Assembly: GCA_026129905.1 (NCBI GenBank)
Contig: JAHCHE010000023.1
Location: 80,860-144,859, forward strand
Length of the DNA stretch: 64,000 nt
DNA from: Bryobacteraceae bacterium
Lineage (GTDB): Bacteria; Acidobacteriota; Terriglobia; Bryobacterales; Bryobacteraceae
Reading direction: 5' to 3'
The notes under the pieces are model-generated. The model saw only the letters and a list, made by a program, of their open reading frames with translations, made no database searches and was not told where the DNA came from. The position numbers and the translations under genes are program-made. Of this stretch, positions 52,709-63,958 are shown piece after piece. The first letter of the stretch is position 1. Each line of letters begins with the position of its first letter.

Positions 52709-52820
52709 GTGGCCCCACGGGCCACGCTGACAGGTTGGCCGGAGGCAACCTGCGGGCCGATCGCCGATCGGCCGGGGCGGCGGTTGGACCGCCGCTCAGG
52801 ATGAGATCCGGATGAGATCC
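52709..52820 (+). promoter_or_regulatory. Cluster of six consecutive inverted repeats
   Basis: In 112 bp there are stems at 52709-52725 (GTGGCCC/GGGCCAC, 3-nt loop), 52732-52751 (AGGTTG/CAACCT, 8-nt loop), 52755-52773 (GGCCGATCG/CGATCGGCC, 1 nt between) and 52777-52795 (GCGGCGGT/ACCGCCGC, 3-nt loop). Two tandem GGATGAGATCC units follow (52799-52809, 52810-52820), each a GGAT-N3-ATCC dyad. The first four centres are spaced about 22-25 nt apart. It could be a terminator array, a structured RNA or 5' leader, or an operator block for the protease gene. Confidence 0.55.
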
Positions 52821-52859
52821 TGCCCCCCACATGTACCCAAATCAGACATTGGAGTGTTG

Positions 52860-52865
52860 TATACT
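52860..52865 (+). promoter_or_regulatory. Possible -10 box (TATACT) of the PEP-CTERM protease gene
   Basis: TATACT lies 22 nt before the GTG start, followed by a strong AGAGGAG ribosome site. No clear -35 box is present. Confidence 0.4.
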
Positions 52866-52887
52866 TCGGGGCTTAGAGGAGATTTTT

Positions 52888-53895
52888 GTGCGTCTCCGAT
52901 CAGCAGTCATTCCATTGATAATACTTGCGGTTTTGTCTCCGTTGAGAGCCACTACCGTCGCGGGCGATCCGATGGACCCGCGCTATCAGGCGCCGCCCGG
53001 CGCCGGTTTTGACGGCGTTGTCAACATCGTCATCGCCAATGGCGGCTTCCTCATCGGCTGTTCCGGCGCGCTGCTGTCGAGCGGGCGCCACATTCTCACC
53101 GCGGGCCACTGCGTCACCAGTTCCTACGGCGGCGGTTTGCCGCAGGAGTCGTTGATCACCTTTGTGACCCCCTCGGGCGTTCACCAACGCGAGGGCGTTC
53201 ACTATGCCGTCTATCCGGGCTGGGACGGCGACCTGTTCTCGGGCACGGACCTGGCCATCATCACGCTCGACCGGCCCGCCCCGTTGGATGCCACCCGCTA
53301 CGACATCTACCGCAACAACGACGAACTGGGGCAGGTCGCAACCCTGTCGGGTTTCGGCATGTCGGGCTCCGGTTGGGAGGGGGTAACCAGCCCATCCGGG
53401 GTGCGCCGCCAGGGAGAGAACCGGTACGAATTGACGGCCGAATATTTCGGGATGTCGCCGAATATCCTGATGTTCGACTTCGACAGTGGACTCGCCGATA
53501 ATGACGCCTTCGGCTGGTTGGGCGTCGCGGCGGACCTCGGGCAGGGGCTGTTTGAGGTCCACGTCGCGCCCGGCGACTCCGGCGGGCCGAGTTTCCTGAA
53601 CGGCCTGATCGCGGGAATTCATACGCTGGGGGCGACCTTCGCCTTGTGTCCACCGGATGTGAGCACGCCCTCCAATGCCTACGGCGGCCCCGGCTGCAAG
53701 ATGGACTTCAGCTTCGGTGAACTGGGCGGCGACATACGCGTCTCGGCGTTCGCCGCCTTCATCGACGGAGCCATGCAAAGCGTGCCGGAACCGGGCACGT
53801 TCGCGCTGTCGATCGGCGGCCTGTCCGCCCTCATCGCCCTCGCCCGCCGCCGGAAACGCGCAAGATACGCAAGGACCAATCATGACGCATCGTGA
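52888..53895 (+). CDS. Secreted trypsin-like (S1) serine protease with PEP-CTERM anchor
   Basis: This protein of about 335 aa has a signal peptide (LRSAVIPLIILAVLSPLRA). The chymotrypsin-fold triad is His in TAGHC (near 73), Asp in SGTDLAIITL (near 120) and Ser in APGDSGGPSF (near 230). The C-terminus is a PEP-CTERM sorting signal: VPEPGTFALSIGG, a hydrophobic stretch and RRRKR (about 298-324). An exosortase encoded elsewhere should process it at the membrane. The GTG at 52888 was chosen because AGAGGAGA sits 5-6 nt upstream and a signal peptide follows; the ATG at 52831 lies upstream of the probable promoter. The end overlaps the next gene by 14 nt. Confidence 0.88.
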   Translation: MRLRSAVIPLIILAVLSPLRATTVAGDPMDPRYQAPPGAGFDGVVNIVIANGGFLIGCSGALLSSGRHILTAGHCVTSSYGGGLPQESLITFVTPSGVHQREGVHYAVYPGWDGDLFSGTDLAIITLDRPAPLDATRYDIYRNNDELGQVATLSGFGMSGSGWEGVTSPSGVRRQGENRYELTAEYFGMSPNILMFDFDSGLADNDAFGWLGVAADLGQGLFEVHVAPGDSGGPSFLNGLIAGIHTLGATFALCPPDVSTPSNAYGGPGCKMDFSFGELGGDIRVSAFAAFIDGAMQSVPEPGTFALSIGGLSALIALARRRKRARYARTNHDAS

Positions 53896-55036
53896 AAGAG
53901 TAGTCGCAGCCCTAAATCACCGCGAACCCGACCGCTTGCCCATGGACCTGGGAAGCGCCCGGTTTACCGGCATGGTGAAGCCGGCTTACGAACGCCTCTG
54001 CCGGCAGCTTGGTTTCGGAGACAGCGGCCCGCTGATCGACCAGATGCAACAACTGCACGAATTGGATGAGCGGGTGCTCGAACGCCTGGACGTCGACGTC
54101 CGATCGATCTCGCTCGGCGGTCCCGACGCCAACCGCGAGGAACACCTGCCCGATGGCGAGTGGAAGGACGAGTGGGGCGTCACGCGGGTGCGGCCTCCCG
54201 GCTGCCATTACTACGAACTGCATGGGAGCCCGCTGGCGGGCGCCATCACGGCCCAGACGATCGCGCGCTACCGGTTTCCCGACCCTACCGACCCGGGACG
54301 CTTCCGAAAGCTGCGCGAACGGGCGCTCATGCTGCGCGAGCAGACCGATTACGCCGTGATGTTCAACGCACGCTTCCACCTGGTCCACCAGACGCAATAC
54401 CTGCGCGGCTTCGAGGACTGGTACTGCGACCTGGCCGGCGATCACGATCTTTTCTTGGCATTGATGCAAGCCGTCGTGGAGAACCTGCTCGAGATGAACC
54501 GCCGCGCCTTCGCCGAGTTGGCCGGCCTGGTGGACATCGTCGCGTTCGGCGACGACGTCGGCTTGCAGGACCGCCCCGTCTGCTCGCTGCCCATGTACCG
54601 CAAACTGATCCGTCCTTTCCAGGAGCGGATTGTCGGCTCGATGAAGCAACATGCCCCGGGCGCGAAGGTGCTGTACCACACCTGCGGCGCGGTCTATCCG
54701 TACATCGGAGACTTCATCGAGATCGGCGTCGACGCGCTGAATCCGGTGCAGGTGAGCGCCAAGGGCATGGAACCGGCCAGGCTCAAGCGGGAGTTCGGGG
54801 ACCGGATCTCGTTCTGGGGCGGCATCGACAGCCAGCGCCTGCTGCCGCACGGTTCCCCGGACGAGGTGGCCGCCGAGGTCCGGCGATTGTTCGGAATCCT
54901 CGGCGAATCGGGCGGCTGGATTCTCGCCGCAGTGCACAACATCCAGCCGGACGTGCCCCCGGAGAACGTCCTGGCGATGTTCGACGCGGGCCGCGAGTGC
55001 GTCTATCAGCCATTGGCCACGGGCGTTCCGGGCTGA
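53882..55036 (+). CDS. Uroporphyrinogen decarboxylase/MtaA-family protein
   Basis: This 384-aa protein has a TIM-barrel start MTHRERVVAALNHREPDRLPMDLG typical of UroD-like corrinoid methyltransferases rather than HemE. The segment VLYHTCGAVYPYIGDFIEIGVDALNPVQ supplies the His-x-Cys zinc ligands of the MtaA/MtbA group, and FWGGIDSQRLLPHGSPDEV follows the family. Such proteins move methyl groups or demethylate substrates with a corrinoid protein, but none is encoded nearby, so the reaction is open. Its ATG lies inside the end of the protease gene. Confidence 0.8.
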   Translation: MTHRERVVAALNHREPDRLPMDLGSARFTGMVKPAYERLCRQLGFGDSGPLIDQMQQLHELDERVLERLDVDVRSISLGGPDANREEHLPDGEWKDEWGVTRVRPPGCHYYELHGSPLAGAITAQTIARYRFPDPTDPGRFRKLRERALMLREQTDYAVMFNARFHLVHQTQYLRGFEDWYCDLAGDHDLFLALMQAVVENLLEMNRRAFAELAGLVDIVAFGDDVGLQDRPVCSLPMYRKLIRPFQERIVGSMKQHAPGAKVLYHTCGAVYPYIGDFIEIGVDALNPVQVSAKGMEPARLKREFGDRISFWGGIDSQRLLPHGSPDEVAAEVRRLFGILGESGGWILAAVHNIQPDVPPENVLAMFDAGRECVYQPLATGVPG

Positions 55037-55130
55037 CCGCGCCGTCCGCGGAACATTGCCGAGCCGGCGCCCGTACTGACCAGTAAGGCGCCGGCGACTC
55101 CGCTGTGTCCTGGCGCCCCGAGGCAACCGC

Positions 55131-57593
<2,463 letters not shown>

Positions 57594-57683
57594 CGCGCTC
57601 GTCCGATCGAGCCTCGCCCAGGCGCCGGACGCGGTTGCGGCTGGATTATACTGGTCCCCGAGTATCGATTTGAGGAGGATCGG

Positions 57684-58421
57684 ATGAGATTAGTGGTTGC
57701 TTCAGGCGTGGTCCTGCTGCTCGCGTCCGCCGGCGCCAGCGCTCAGCCGCTGAACCAGGCGCCGAAAGGATTTGTATCGCTGTTCAACGGCAAGGACCTC
57801 GCCGACTGGAAGATCCCGGAAGGCGACAACGGCCATTGGAAAGTGATCGACGGCGCCATCGACTACGACGCCCGCAGCGAGGCCAAGGGAAGCAAGGATC
57901 TCTGGACGCGAAAAGAGTTTAAGGATTTCGTCCTGAAGATCGACTGGCGCATCAAGGAAGTCCCCTACTGGTATCCCAACACCTACATCATCATGCCCGA
58001 CGGCTCGTATAAGACCGACGAAAAGGGCGAGCCGATCAAGTTCTCCATGCCCGACTCCGACTCGGGCATCCTGCTCCGCGGGGGTCCGCAGATCAACATC
58101 TGGAACTGGCCCGCTGGATCGGGCGAGATCTGGAGCGTCCGCCTGAACAAGGACGTCGCGCCGGAGGTGCGCGCCGCGGCCGTCCCGAAGGTCCATGCCG
58201 ACCGCAACATCGGCGAGTGGAACACGTTCGAAATCACCCTCAAGGGGAAGCGGGTCAACGTCCTTCTCAACGGAAAGCTGGTCATCGAAAACGCCCTCAT
58301 CCCGGAGATCGCCGAGAAGGGCCCCATCGGGCTTCAGCACCACGGAAGCTTCAAGGACGGCAAGTGGACCGGACCGCCCAGCCTGATGCAGTTCCGCAAC
58401 ATCTTCATCCGGGAACTGTAG
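57684..58421 (+). CDS. Secreted DUF1080 (3-keto-disaccharide hydrolase-like) protein
   Basis: This 245-aa protein has a signal peptide (VVASGVVLLLASAGASA). The concanavalin-like DUF1080 domain starts with GFVSLFNGKDLADWKIPEGDNGHWKVIDGAIDYD and contains DSGILLRGG, EWNTFEITLKGKRVNVLLNGKLV and GPIGLQHHG. Family members act on or bind sugars outside the cell, some as 3-keto-glycoside hydrolases or lyases. A TATACT box (57647-57652) and GAGGAGG precede the ATG. Confidence 0.85.
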   Translation: MRLVVASGVVLLLASAGASAQPLNQAPKGFVSLFNGKDLADWKIPEGDNGHWKVIDGAIDYDARSEAKGSKDLWTRKEFKDFVLKIDWRIKEVPYWYPNTYIIMPDGSYKTDEKGEPIKFSMPDSDSGILLRGGPQINIWNWPAGSGEIWSVRLNKDVAPEVRAAAVPKVHADRNIGEWNTFEITLKGKRVNVLLNGKLVIENALIPEIAEKGPIGLQHHGSFKDGKWTGPPSLMQFRNIFIREL

Positions 58422-58434
58422 CGGCCTGGCGAAA

Positions 58435-60096
58435 ATGAGTTCCGAAAACGAATCCCGCCGGGTTCTCATCGTCGGCGGCGTCGCCGGCGGAGCGTCCTGC
58501 GCCGCTCGCACCCGCAGGCTCGACGAGAGCGCCGAAATCGTCCTCTTCGACCGCGGTCCCTATGTCTCGTTCGCCAATTGCGGACTGCCCTACTACGTCG
58601 GCGACATCATCAAGCAGGAAGCCGACCTGCTGGTCGCCTCCGCCAAGACCTTTCTCCAGAACTTCAACATCGATGTCCGGACCGAAAACGAAGTCACGGC
58701 CATCGACCGCCACCGGCGCGAAATCGAGGTGAAGGACAAAGGAACCGGCCGCGTCTATCGTGAGCGCTACGATACGCTCGTTCTGGCCACCGGCGCCGCT
58801 CCCTTACAGCCGCGCCTGCCCGGCATCGACCTGCCGGGCATCCACGTGCTGCGCACCATTCCCGACAGCCGCCGCATCCGCGATTGGATCGAGACGCGGA
58901 ACCCTCGCCGCGCCGTCATTGTCGGCGGCGGTTACATCGGAATCGAGATGGCCGAGAACCTCGTTAAACGAGGCATCCGGGTAACCATCGTCGAGGCGTT
59001 GGATCAACTGATGCCGCCGCTCGACCCGGAAATGGCGGAGCCGGTGGCCCGTCACCTGGAAGAGAAGAAGATCAACGTCGAAATCGGCGATCCCGTGGAA
59101 GCCTTCGAGCCCGGTCACGACGGCGGCATCGTCGTCCGAACGAAATCCGGCGGCGGGTATCCCGGCGACATGGTCATCCTCTCGGTGGGCGTGCGGCCGG
59201 AAATCTCGCTGGCGCAGGCGGCCGGCCTCGAACTCGGCGAATGCGGCGGGCTCCGCGTGGACGAGTCGATGCGCACCAGCGATCCCCGGATCTGGGCCGT
59301 CGGCGACGTCGTCGAGACGCGCGACATCGTTACCGGAACCTGGATGCTCGCGCCGCTGGCGGGACCGGCGAACCGTCAGGGGCGGATCGCGGCGGAATCC
59401 ATCTGCGGCCGCGAGGCGAAGTTCCGCGGCGTGCAAGGCACGGTCATCTGCGGCTGTCTTGGCCTCACCGTCGCCATGACCGGCGCGAGCGAGAAGCGTC
59501 TGCGGCAGGCCGGTTTCACGCGCTTTAAAGCCGTGTATCTCCATCCGGGCAGCCATGCGGGCTATTACCCGGGCGCCACTCCCATCCACATCAAGCTGAT
59601 CTTCTCCACTGACGACGGGCGCGTCCTGGGCGCGCAGGCGGTTGGCGTGGAAGGAGTGGACAAGCGGATCGATGTCATCGCCATGGCGATCCAAAAGGGC
59701 GCAACCGTATATGACCTGGCCGAAGCCGAACTCTGCTATGCGCCGCAATATGGCGCGGCGAAGGACCCGGTGAACCTCGCCGGCATGGTCGCCGTGAACG
59801 TCCTCCGCGGCGACCTGCCCCTGGCGGACTGGCGCGGACTCCCGCACGCAAATGCCTTCCTGCTCGACGTGCGCGCGCCGGAAGAATACGCCCGGGACCA
59901 TATCGAGGGAGCGGTGAACATCCCGCTGACCCAGTTGCGCGAACGCTACGGCGAACTGCCGCGCGACCGCGAGATCTGGATCAATTGCGCCCTCGGCCAA
60001 AGATCGTACTACGCCGTTCGCTTCCTGGCGCAGAAAGGCTACAACGTCAAGAACCTGCCCGGAGGGCTGGTAACCTACTGGGGCTTCTACCCGTAG
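58435..60096 (+). CDS. CoA-disulfide-reductase-like flavoprotein with C-terminal rhodanese domain
   Basis: This 553-aa cytoplasmic protein has FAD-binding GGVAGGASCAARTRRL, the redox Cys49 in SFANCGLPYYVG, an NAD-binding fold near 160 (VIVGGGYIGIEMAENL), GDVVE for FAD, and the reductase dimerisation domain. A rhodanese domain follows (about 465-553) with its active Cys near 517 (INCALGQRS). CoADR-rhodanese fusions reduce CoA or protein persulfides and polysulfides. It lies 14 nt after the DUF1080 gene. The role in sulfur metabolism is supported by family, not by neighbours. Confidence 0.88.
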   Translation: MSSENESRRVLIVGGVAGGASCAARTRRLDESAEIVLFDRGPYVSFANCGLPYYVGDIIKQEADLLVASAKTFLQNFNIDVRTENEVTAIDRHRREIEVKDKGTGRVYRERYDTLVLATGAAPLQPRLPGIDLPGIHVLRTIPDSRRIRDWIETRNPRRAVIVGGGYIGIEMAENLVKRGIRVTIVEALDQLMPPLDPEMAEPVARHLEEKKINVEIGDPVEAFEPGHDGGIVVRTKSGGGYPGDMVILSVGVRPEISLAQAAGLELGECGGLRVDESMRTSDPRIWAVGDVVETRDIVTGTWMLAPLAGPANRQGRIAAESICGREAKFRGVQGTVICGCLGLTVAMTGASEKRLRQAGFTRFKAVYLHPGSHAGYYPGATPIHIKLIFSTDDGRVLGAQAVGVEGVDKRIDVIAMAIQKGATVYDLAEAELCYAPQYGAAKDPVNLAGMVAVNVLRGDLPLADWRGLPHANAFLLDVRAPEEYARDHIEGAVNIPLTQLRERYGELPRDREIWINCALGQRSYYAVRFLAQKGYNVKNLPGGLVTYWGFYP

Positions 60097-60112
60097 AGCC
60101 GGAGACGTCAGC

Positions 60113-61435
60113 TCAGTAATAGTCGAATCCCGCCCGCTCCAGCGCCCGCTGTACCTGGCGGTTCCTCATGAACGTGTCCCAGACGAACGCCGAGCGCACG
60201 TTCTCCGCCATCAGCATCGTGATGCCCGTGTCGATGCCGACGCAGTCGGTGTCGTACCAGTCGGTCGTCGGGTTGAAGGCGTTGATGAAGCCGTAGCGGG
60301 ACCAGGCCCGTTCATACCGGGTGCGGATCGTCTTCAGTACGCGCAGGGTGGCGCGCGGTAGAAAAGGCAGCGAACCGCCCGCCGCGCTCGGCACAACCGT
60401 CCCGTCGAGCGGTCCCATTTCCGGCGGACCGCCCCAGGCCACGTATCCCTGCGCCGAATCCGACGCCGTAATCCCCCATAGATCCTCGCTGAAATGTGGA
60501 AAACGATCGGCCAGTTCCAGGCAAAAGCGCCGGTGGACTTCCGTCGCAATCATGGAATTTCGAAAATAATCCGCGTACCGGTCCCGCCGTCCTCGAAAAT
60601 CGAACCACGCCTGCGAGTACTGATGGACGAACAGCGGGGCGTACGAACCGATGTAGCGCAGCCCGTCGTATTCGAACGTGACCCGTTTCCACGCGTGCCA
60701 GGTGGCGACCGGCAGCGGGTGCGTGTACGAGCCCAGCCCCAGCAGATACAGCATCATCAGCTCGCTGTAGTAATCCCATCGATACCGCAGAAAGCCGCCC
60801 TCCGGCGTCCAGCCGTGCGGCAGCAGCGAGGTATCCTCGGAAAGCCACGTCCAGTTGACCCGGTTGAAGATCTCCAGCGCCAGCCGGCTGATCTCCGCGT
60901 GCCGGAAGTGCGTGCGGCACGTCAACACGCCGCACAGCAGAATGGCCGTGTCCACCGAGGAAACTTCCGATTCCCAGATCCGCTCGCCCGTATGCACGTT
61001 GGCGAAGTGATAGTAGAATCCCCGCTGGGTCGGCATCGTGTGCCGCAGAAATCGCAGCGTGGTCAACACCCGCCGGCGCGCGTCCGCCGTCGAAATGTAC
61101 TTCCTCTGGTGACCAATGGCCAGCGCCGTCAGGCCAAAGCCGGTTGCCGCGATACTCGCCACCACCCCTTTGTCTTCGCGCCGGATATTCGCGCGGTCCT
61201 TGATCAGGCCCGTCTGGGGGTCCGCCTGTTCCCAGAAATACAAAAAATTCGCCAGTTCCAGTTCTTCGAGGAACGCATCGTCCTCGGGCGAGAGCGACTG
61301 CTCGTCTTTCAGAGCGTCGCGCCACTCGGGGAACGGCGCGCCAATGGTTCGCTCGACCTCGTTCGCCCCCAGACCGGCGCCCGTCGCCACCCCAAGAAGA
61401 AATCGGCGGCGCGACGAGCGTGCGCGATTTGGCAT
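60113..61435 (-). CDS. Tat-exported glucoamylase-like (glycoamylase domain) protein
   Basis: This protein of about 440 aa has a twin-arginine leader (SSRRRFLLGVATGAG). The alpha/alpha-barrel glycoamylase domain (Pfam Glycoamylase type) shows FLEELELANFLYFWEQADPQTGLIKDR, GFGLTALAIGHQR and YYSELMMLYLLGLGS, with ITASDSAQGYVAWGGPPE and GIDTGITMLMAEN near the C-terminus. It is thought to hydrolyse glucans or beta-linked oligosaccharides outside the cell. The GTG four codons upstream (61447) is an alternative start. It is divergent from the next gene. Confidence 0.82.
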   Translation of the reverse strand: MPNRARSSRRRFLLGVATGAGLGANEVERTIGAPFPEWRDALKDEQSLSPEDDAFLEELELANFLYFWEQADPQTGLIKDRANIRREDKGVVASIAATGFGLTALAIGHQRKYISTADARRRVLTTLRFLRHTMPTQRGFYYHFANVHTGERIWESEVSSVDTAILLCGVLTCRTHFRHAEISRLALEIFNRVNWTWLSEDTSLLPHGWTPEGGFLRYRWDYYSELMMLYLLGLGSYTHPLPVATWHAWKRVTFEYDGLRYIGSYAPLFVHQYSQAWFDFRGRRDRYADYFRNSMIATEVHRRFCLELADRFPHFSEDLWGITASDSAQGYVAWGGPPEMGPLDGTVVPSAAGGSLPFLPRATLRVLKTIRTRYERAWSRYGFINAFNPTTDWYDTDCVGIDTGITMLMAENVRSAFVWDTFMRNRQVQRALERAGFDYY

Positions 61436-61561
61436 GCGGCCCAGCACTACTTTTATTTAACAGAATCCGGAACGATCCTTGGCACAGTACGCCAGACTCA
61501 CGTTTCACTTCTCCGCTTCCGCGTCAACGAGTCTTAGAATTTCAGTAGAGGGCTGGGAGGA

Positions 61562-62548
61562 TTGAAGCGAAGGCGCAAGCTCGAAATCCTGGCGGTGACG
61601 AGCGCGGCGGCCGCCGTTCTGGCCGCGATCCTGAGTTCCATCGTCTCGCGGCCGGAGAGAGTGACGTCGTTGACCGGCGCCGTTCTGCGGGAAGATTCCG
61701 ATCCCAGGCGCCAGCGGCCCATCCTCGGCGCCGACGTGACGATTGTGTACCCTGCTCCGCTTGGCGGGGCGAAAACCGATGCCTCCGGCCTGTTTGCGCT
61801 CGACCTCGGGCCCGGCGTCGTCGCCGGTCAGACGCTCAAGCTCGCCGTCCACCACCCGGAGTACCAACCCGTCTATCTCGACGTGCCCGCCGACGAGCGA
61901 CCGCACGTGATCCGCATGAATCCCCAGCCCGAGACCGCCGACGGCGCCCCTCCGCAGTCTGAGGTGCGGCTAAGGAACATTCGCATGAGGTACGCTATCA
62001 AACGTCCGTCAACCGTCACCGTGGGTAGCGCCGTGAGAGCGTTCGAAGTGGCGAACACCGGCAGCGTTCCCTGCGACGGCGAGCCGCCTTGTTCGCCGGA
62101 CGGCAAGTGGAAAGCCGCCACCGGATCGGTTTCCCTGGACGCCGGCGAGCGAAACGAGTTCCGCAACGCGCGCGTGTCCTGCATCGCCGGACCCTGTCCC
62201 TTCAGCAGAATCGCGTCCGACGAATTCTCCCAAGGCGGCCGCGTCATTAGCGCGTCTGTCCTCAACTGGTCCGACACGGTCACGTACCTCATCGAGGCGG
62301 AAGTGACGCACACCAGGCTCGCCGACGCCATCCATTTTTCGTACCCCGCGATCTTCGGCGAATCGATGAACTTCACCCTTCCCGCCTCGGCGCAGGGGCT
62401 CAGCATCGAGGCCGATCTGAACGGAAGTCCGATCGTGTTCCCTCTCGGACCCCGTCTGCGGTTGTCGTGGGCCGACTGCAGCCTCAAGATCGCCTCGGAT
62501 CAGACCAAGGTCTACCGCTGCGACGTGAAGCCCGGTTACCGATTTTGA
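61562..62548 (+). CDS. Membrane-anchored carboxypeptidase-regulatory-like protein of unknown function
   Basis: This 328-aa protein has a basic N-terminus and membrane helix (ILAVTSAAAAVLAAILSSIV), then a carboxypeptidase-regulatory-like beta domain at about 38-115 (LTGAVLREDSD, TDASGLFALDLGPG). A second beta-rich domain follows with two CxxxxC-like pairs (PCDGEPPC, CIAGPC). I do not recognise the second domain. The start is unsure: the TTG at 61562 has GGGAGG only 1 nt away, and a GTG 11 codons later is possible. Confidence 0.6.
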   Translation: MKRRRKLEILAVTSAAAAVLAAILSSIVSRPERVTSLTGAVLREDSDPRRQRPILGADVTIVYPAPLGGAKTDASGLFALDLGPGVVAGQTLKLAVHHPEYQPVYLDVPADERPHVIRMNPQPETADGAPPQSEVRLRNIRMRYAIKRPSTVTVGSAVRAFEVANTGSVPCDGEPPCSPDGKWKAATGSVSLDAGERNEFRNARVSCIAGPCPFSRIASDEFSQGGRVISASVLNWSDTVTYLIEAEVTHTRLADAIHFSYPAIFGESMNFTLPASAQGLSIEADLNGSPIVFPLGPRLRLSWADCSLKIASDQTKVYRCDVKPGYRF

Positions 62549-62618
62549 CCGCAGCGACCCACATGCCGGCAGCAACGAGCAGCAAGTCCGTTCCGTCCCT
62601 CTACGCCCTGGAGGTTTC

Positions 62619-63932
62619 ATGATCACCGAGACGCCGCTTACCGCCTCGAGCGCCCTTGCCGCCTGGCAACACCTGTCGGCTGAGGAACGCGTGAGCGCGT
62701 TCCGCTCCCTCTCGCGCGATCAGCGCGAGGATCTGTTCATCGATCTGAGCTCGGCCGACCAGGCGGAACTGGCCCGGACCATGCCCGAGCACGAGCGGCG
62801 CACGTACCTGCGCATCCTGGCGCCAGACGACGTAGCGGACTTGATTCAGGAGTCCCCGGAGGAGGAGCGGGACGCGCTGGTCAACCTCCTCGATTGGGCC
62901 TCGCAACGCGAGGTCCGGGCGCTGCTGGCCTATGCCGAGGACGATGCCGGCGGGTTGATGAATCCGCGGTTCGCGCGGCTCCGGCCCGACATGACCGTCG
63001 ACGAGGCGATCGCCTACCTGCGGCTTCAGGCGCGGCAGATGGAGACGGTCTACTACGCCTACGTGGTGGATAGCCAGCAGAAGTTGGCGGGCGTGATCTC
63101 CCTCCGCAAGCTTTTCGCCTCCGATGGGCGCGCGCGCGTCAGCGACGTGATGCGGATCGAAGTGGTGAGCGTGCAGGCGGAGACAGACCAGGAAGAAGTG
63201 GCGAGGATGTTCTCGCTGCACGATCTTGCGGCGATCCCCGTCGTCGACGAGGAAGGCCGCATTAAGGGCGTCGTGACCCTCGACGACATCGTTCACGTCG
63301 TCCAGGAAGAGGCCACCGAGGACATCCAGAAGATCGGCGGTATGGAGGCCCTCCATGGGCCCTACCTCGATACCAGGTTCTTCGAGATGGTAAAGAAGCG
63401 CGCCGGATGGCTGGCCGCGCTCTTTCTCGGCGAGATGCTCACCGCGACCGCGATGGCTCACTATGAGGACGAGATCGCTCAGGCCGTGGTTCTGGCGGTC
63501 TTCATCCCGCTGATCATCAGCAGCGGAGGCAACTCCGGCTCCCAGGCCTCCACCCTGGTGGTGCGCGCGATGGCGCTTGGCGAGCTTCGCCTGCGGGACT
63601 GGTGGATCGTCGCATGGCGCGAACTGCGAAGCGGGCTGGTTCTCGGCGCCATTCTCGCTTCCATCGGATTCTCCCGGATCGTGGTGTGGCACGCGGTGGG
63701 AGGCGTCTACGGCGAGCACTACCTGCTCGTCGGCATAACCATCGCGCTCAGCCTCGTCGGCGTGGTGCTGTTCGGTACGGTCGCGGGCGCGATGCTACCA
63801 TTCATACTTCGGCGCGCCGGCGTCGATCCGGCCACCGCTTCGGCGCCCTTCGTCGCCACCTTGGTCGACGTGACCGGGGTGGTGATTTACTTCACCACCG
63901 CCAGCATCGTGCTCCGCGGCACGCTGCTGTAA
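62619..63932 (+). CDS. mgtE: MgtE-type magnesium channel
   Basis: This 437-aa protein has an N-terminal MgtE helical domain (about 1-125) and two CBS domains (about 130-195 and 200-258, the latter with HDLAAIPVVDEEGRIKGVVTLDDIV). Five membrane helices follow (about 285-437) with the pore signatures ISSGGNSGSQASTLVVRAMA and SAPFVATLVDVTG, whose Asp lines the ion path. It takes up Mg2+ with gating by the cytoplasmic domains. GGAGG lies 5 nt before the ATG. The 70-nt leader is too short for an M-box riboswitch. Confidence 0.93.
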   Translation: MITETPLTASSALAAWQHLSAEERVSAFRSLSRDQREDLFIDLSSADQAELARTMPEHERRTYLRILAPDDVADLIQESPEEERDALVNLLDWASQREVRALLAYAEDDAGGLMNPRFARLRPDMTVDEAIAYLRLQARQMETVYYAYVVDSQQKLAGVISLRKLFASDGRARVSDVMRIEVVSVQAETDQEEVARMFSLHDLAAIPVVDEEGRIKGVVTLDDIVHVVQEEATEDIQKIGGMEALHGPYLDTRFFEMVKKRAGWLAALFLGEMLTATAMAHYEDEIAQAVVLAVFIPLIISSGGNSGSQASTLVVRAMALGELRLRDWWIVAWRELRSGLVLGAILASIGFSRIVVWHAVGGVYGEHYLLVGITIALSLVGVVLFGTVAGAMLPFILRRAGVDPATASAPFVATLVDVTGVVIYFTTASIVLRGTLL

Positions 63933-63940
63933 CCCGTCGC

Positions 63941-63958
63941 TATTGTCCTGTGACAATA
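63941..63958. promoter_or_regulatory. Inverted repeat after mgtE
   Basis: TATTGTC and GACAATA form a perfect 7-bp dyad around CTGT, 8 nt after the mgtE stop. Without a T-run it may be an operator for the next gene beyond the window or a weak terminator. Confidence 0.4.

Noticed and set aside
62549..62618. M-box magnesium riboswitch before mgtE
   Set aside because: The gap is only 70 nt and lacks the conserved elements.
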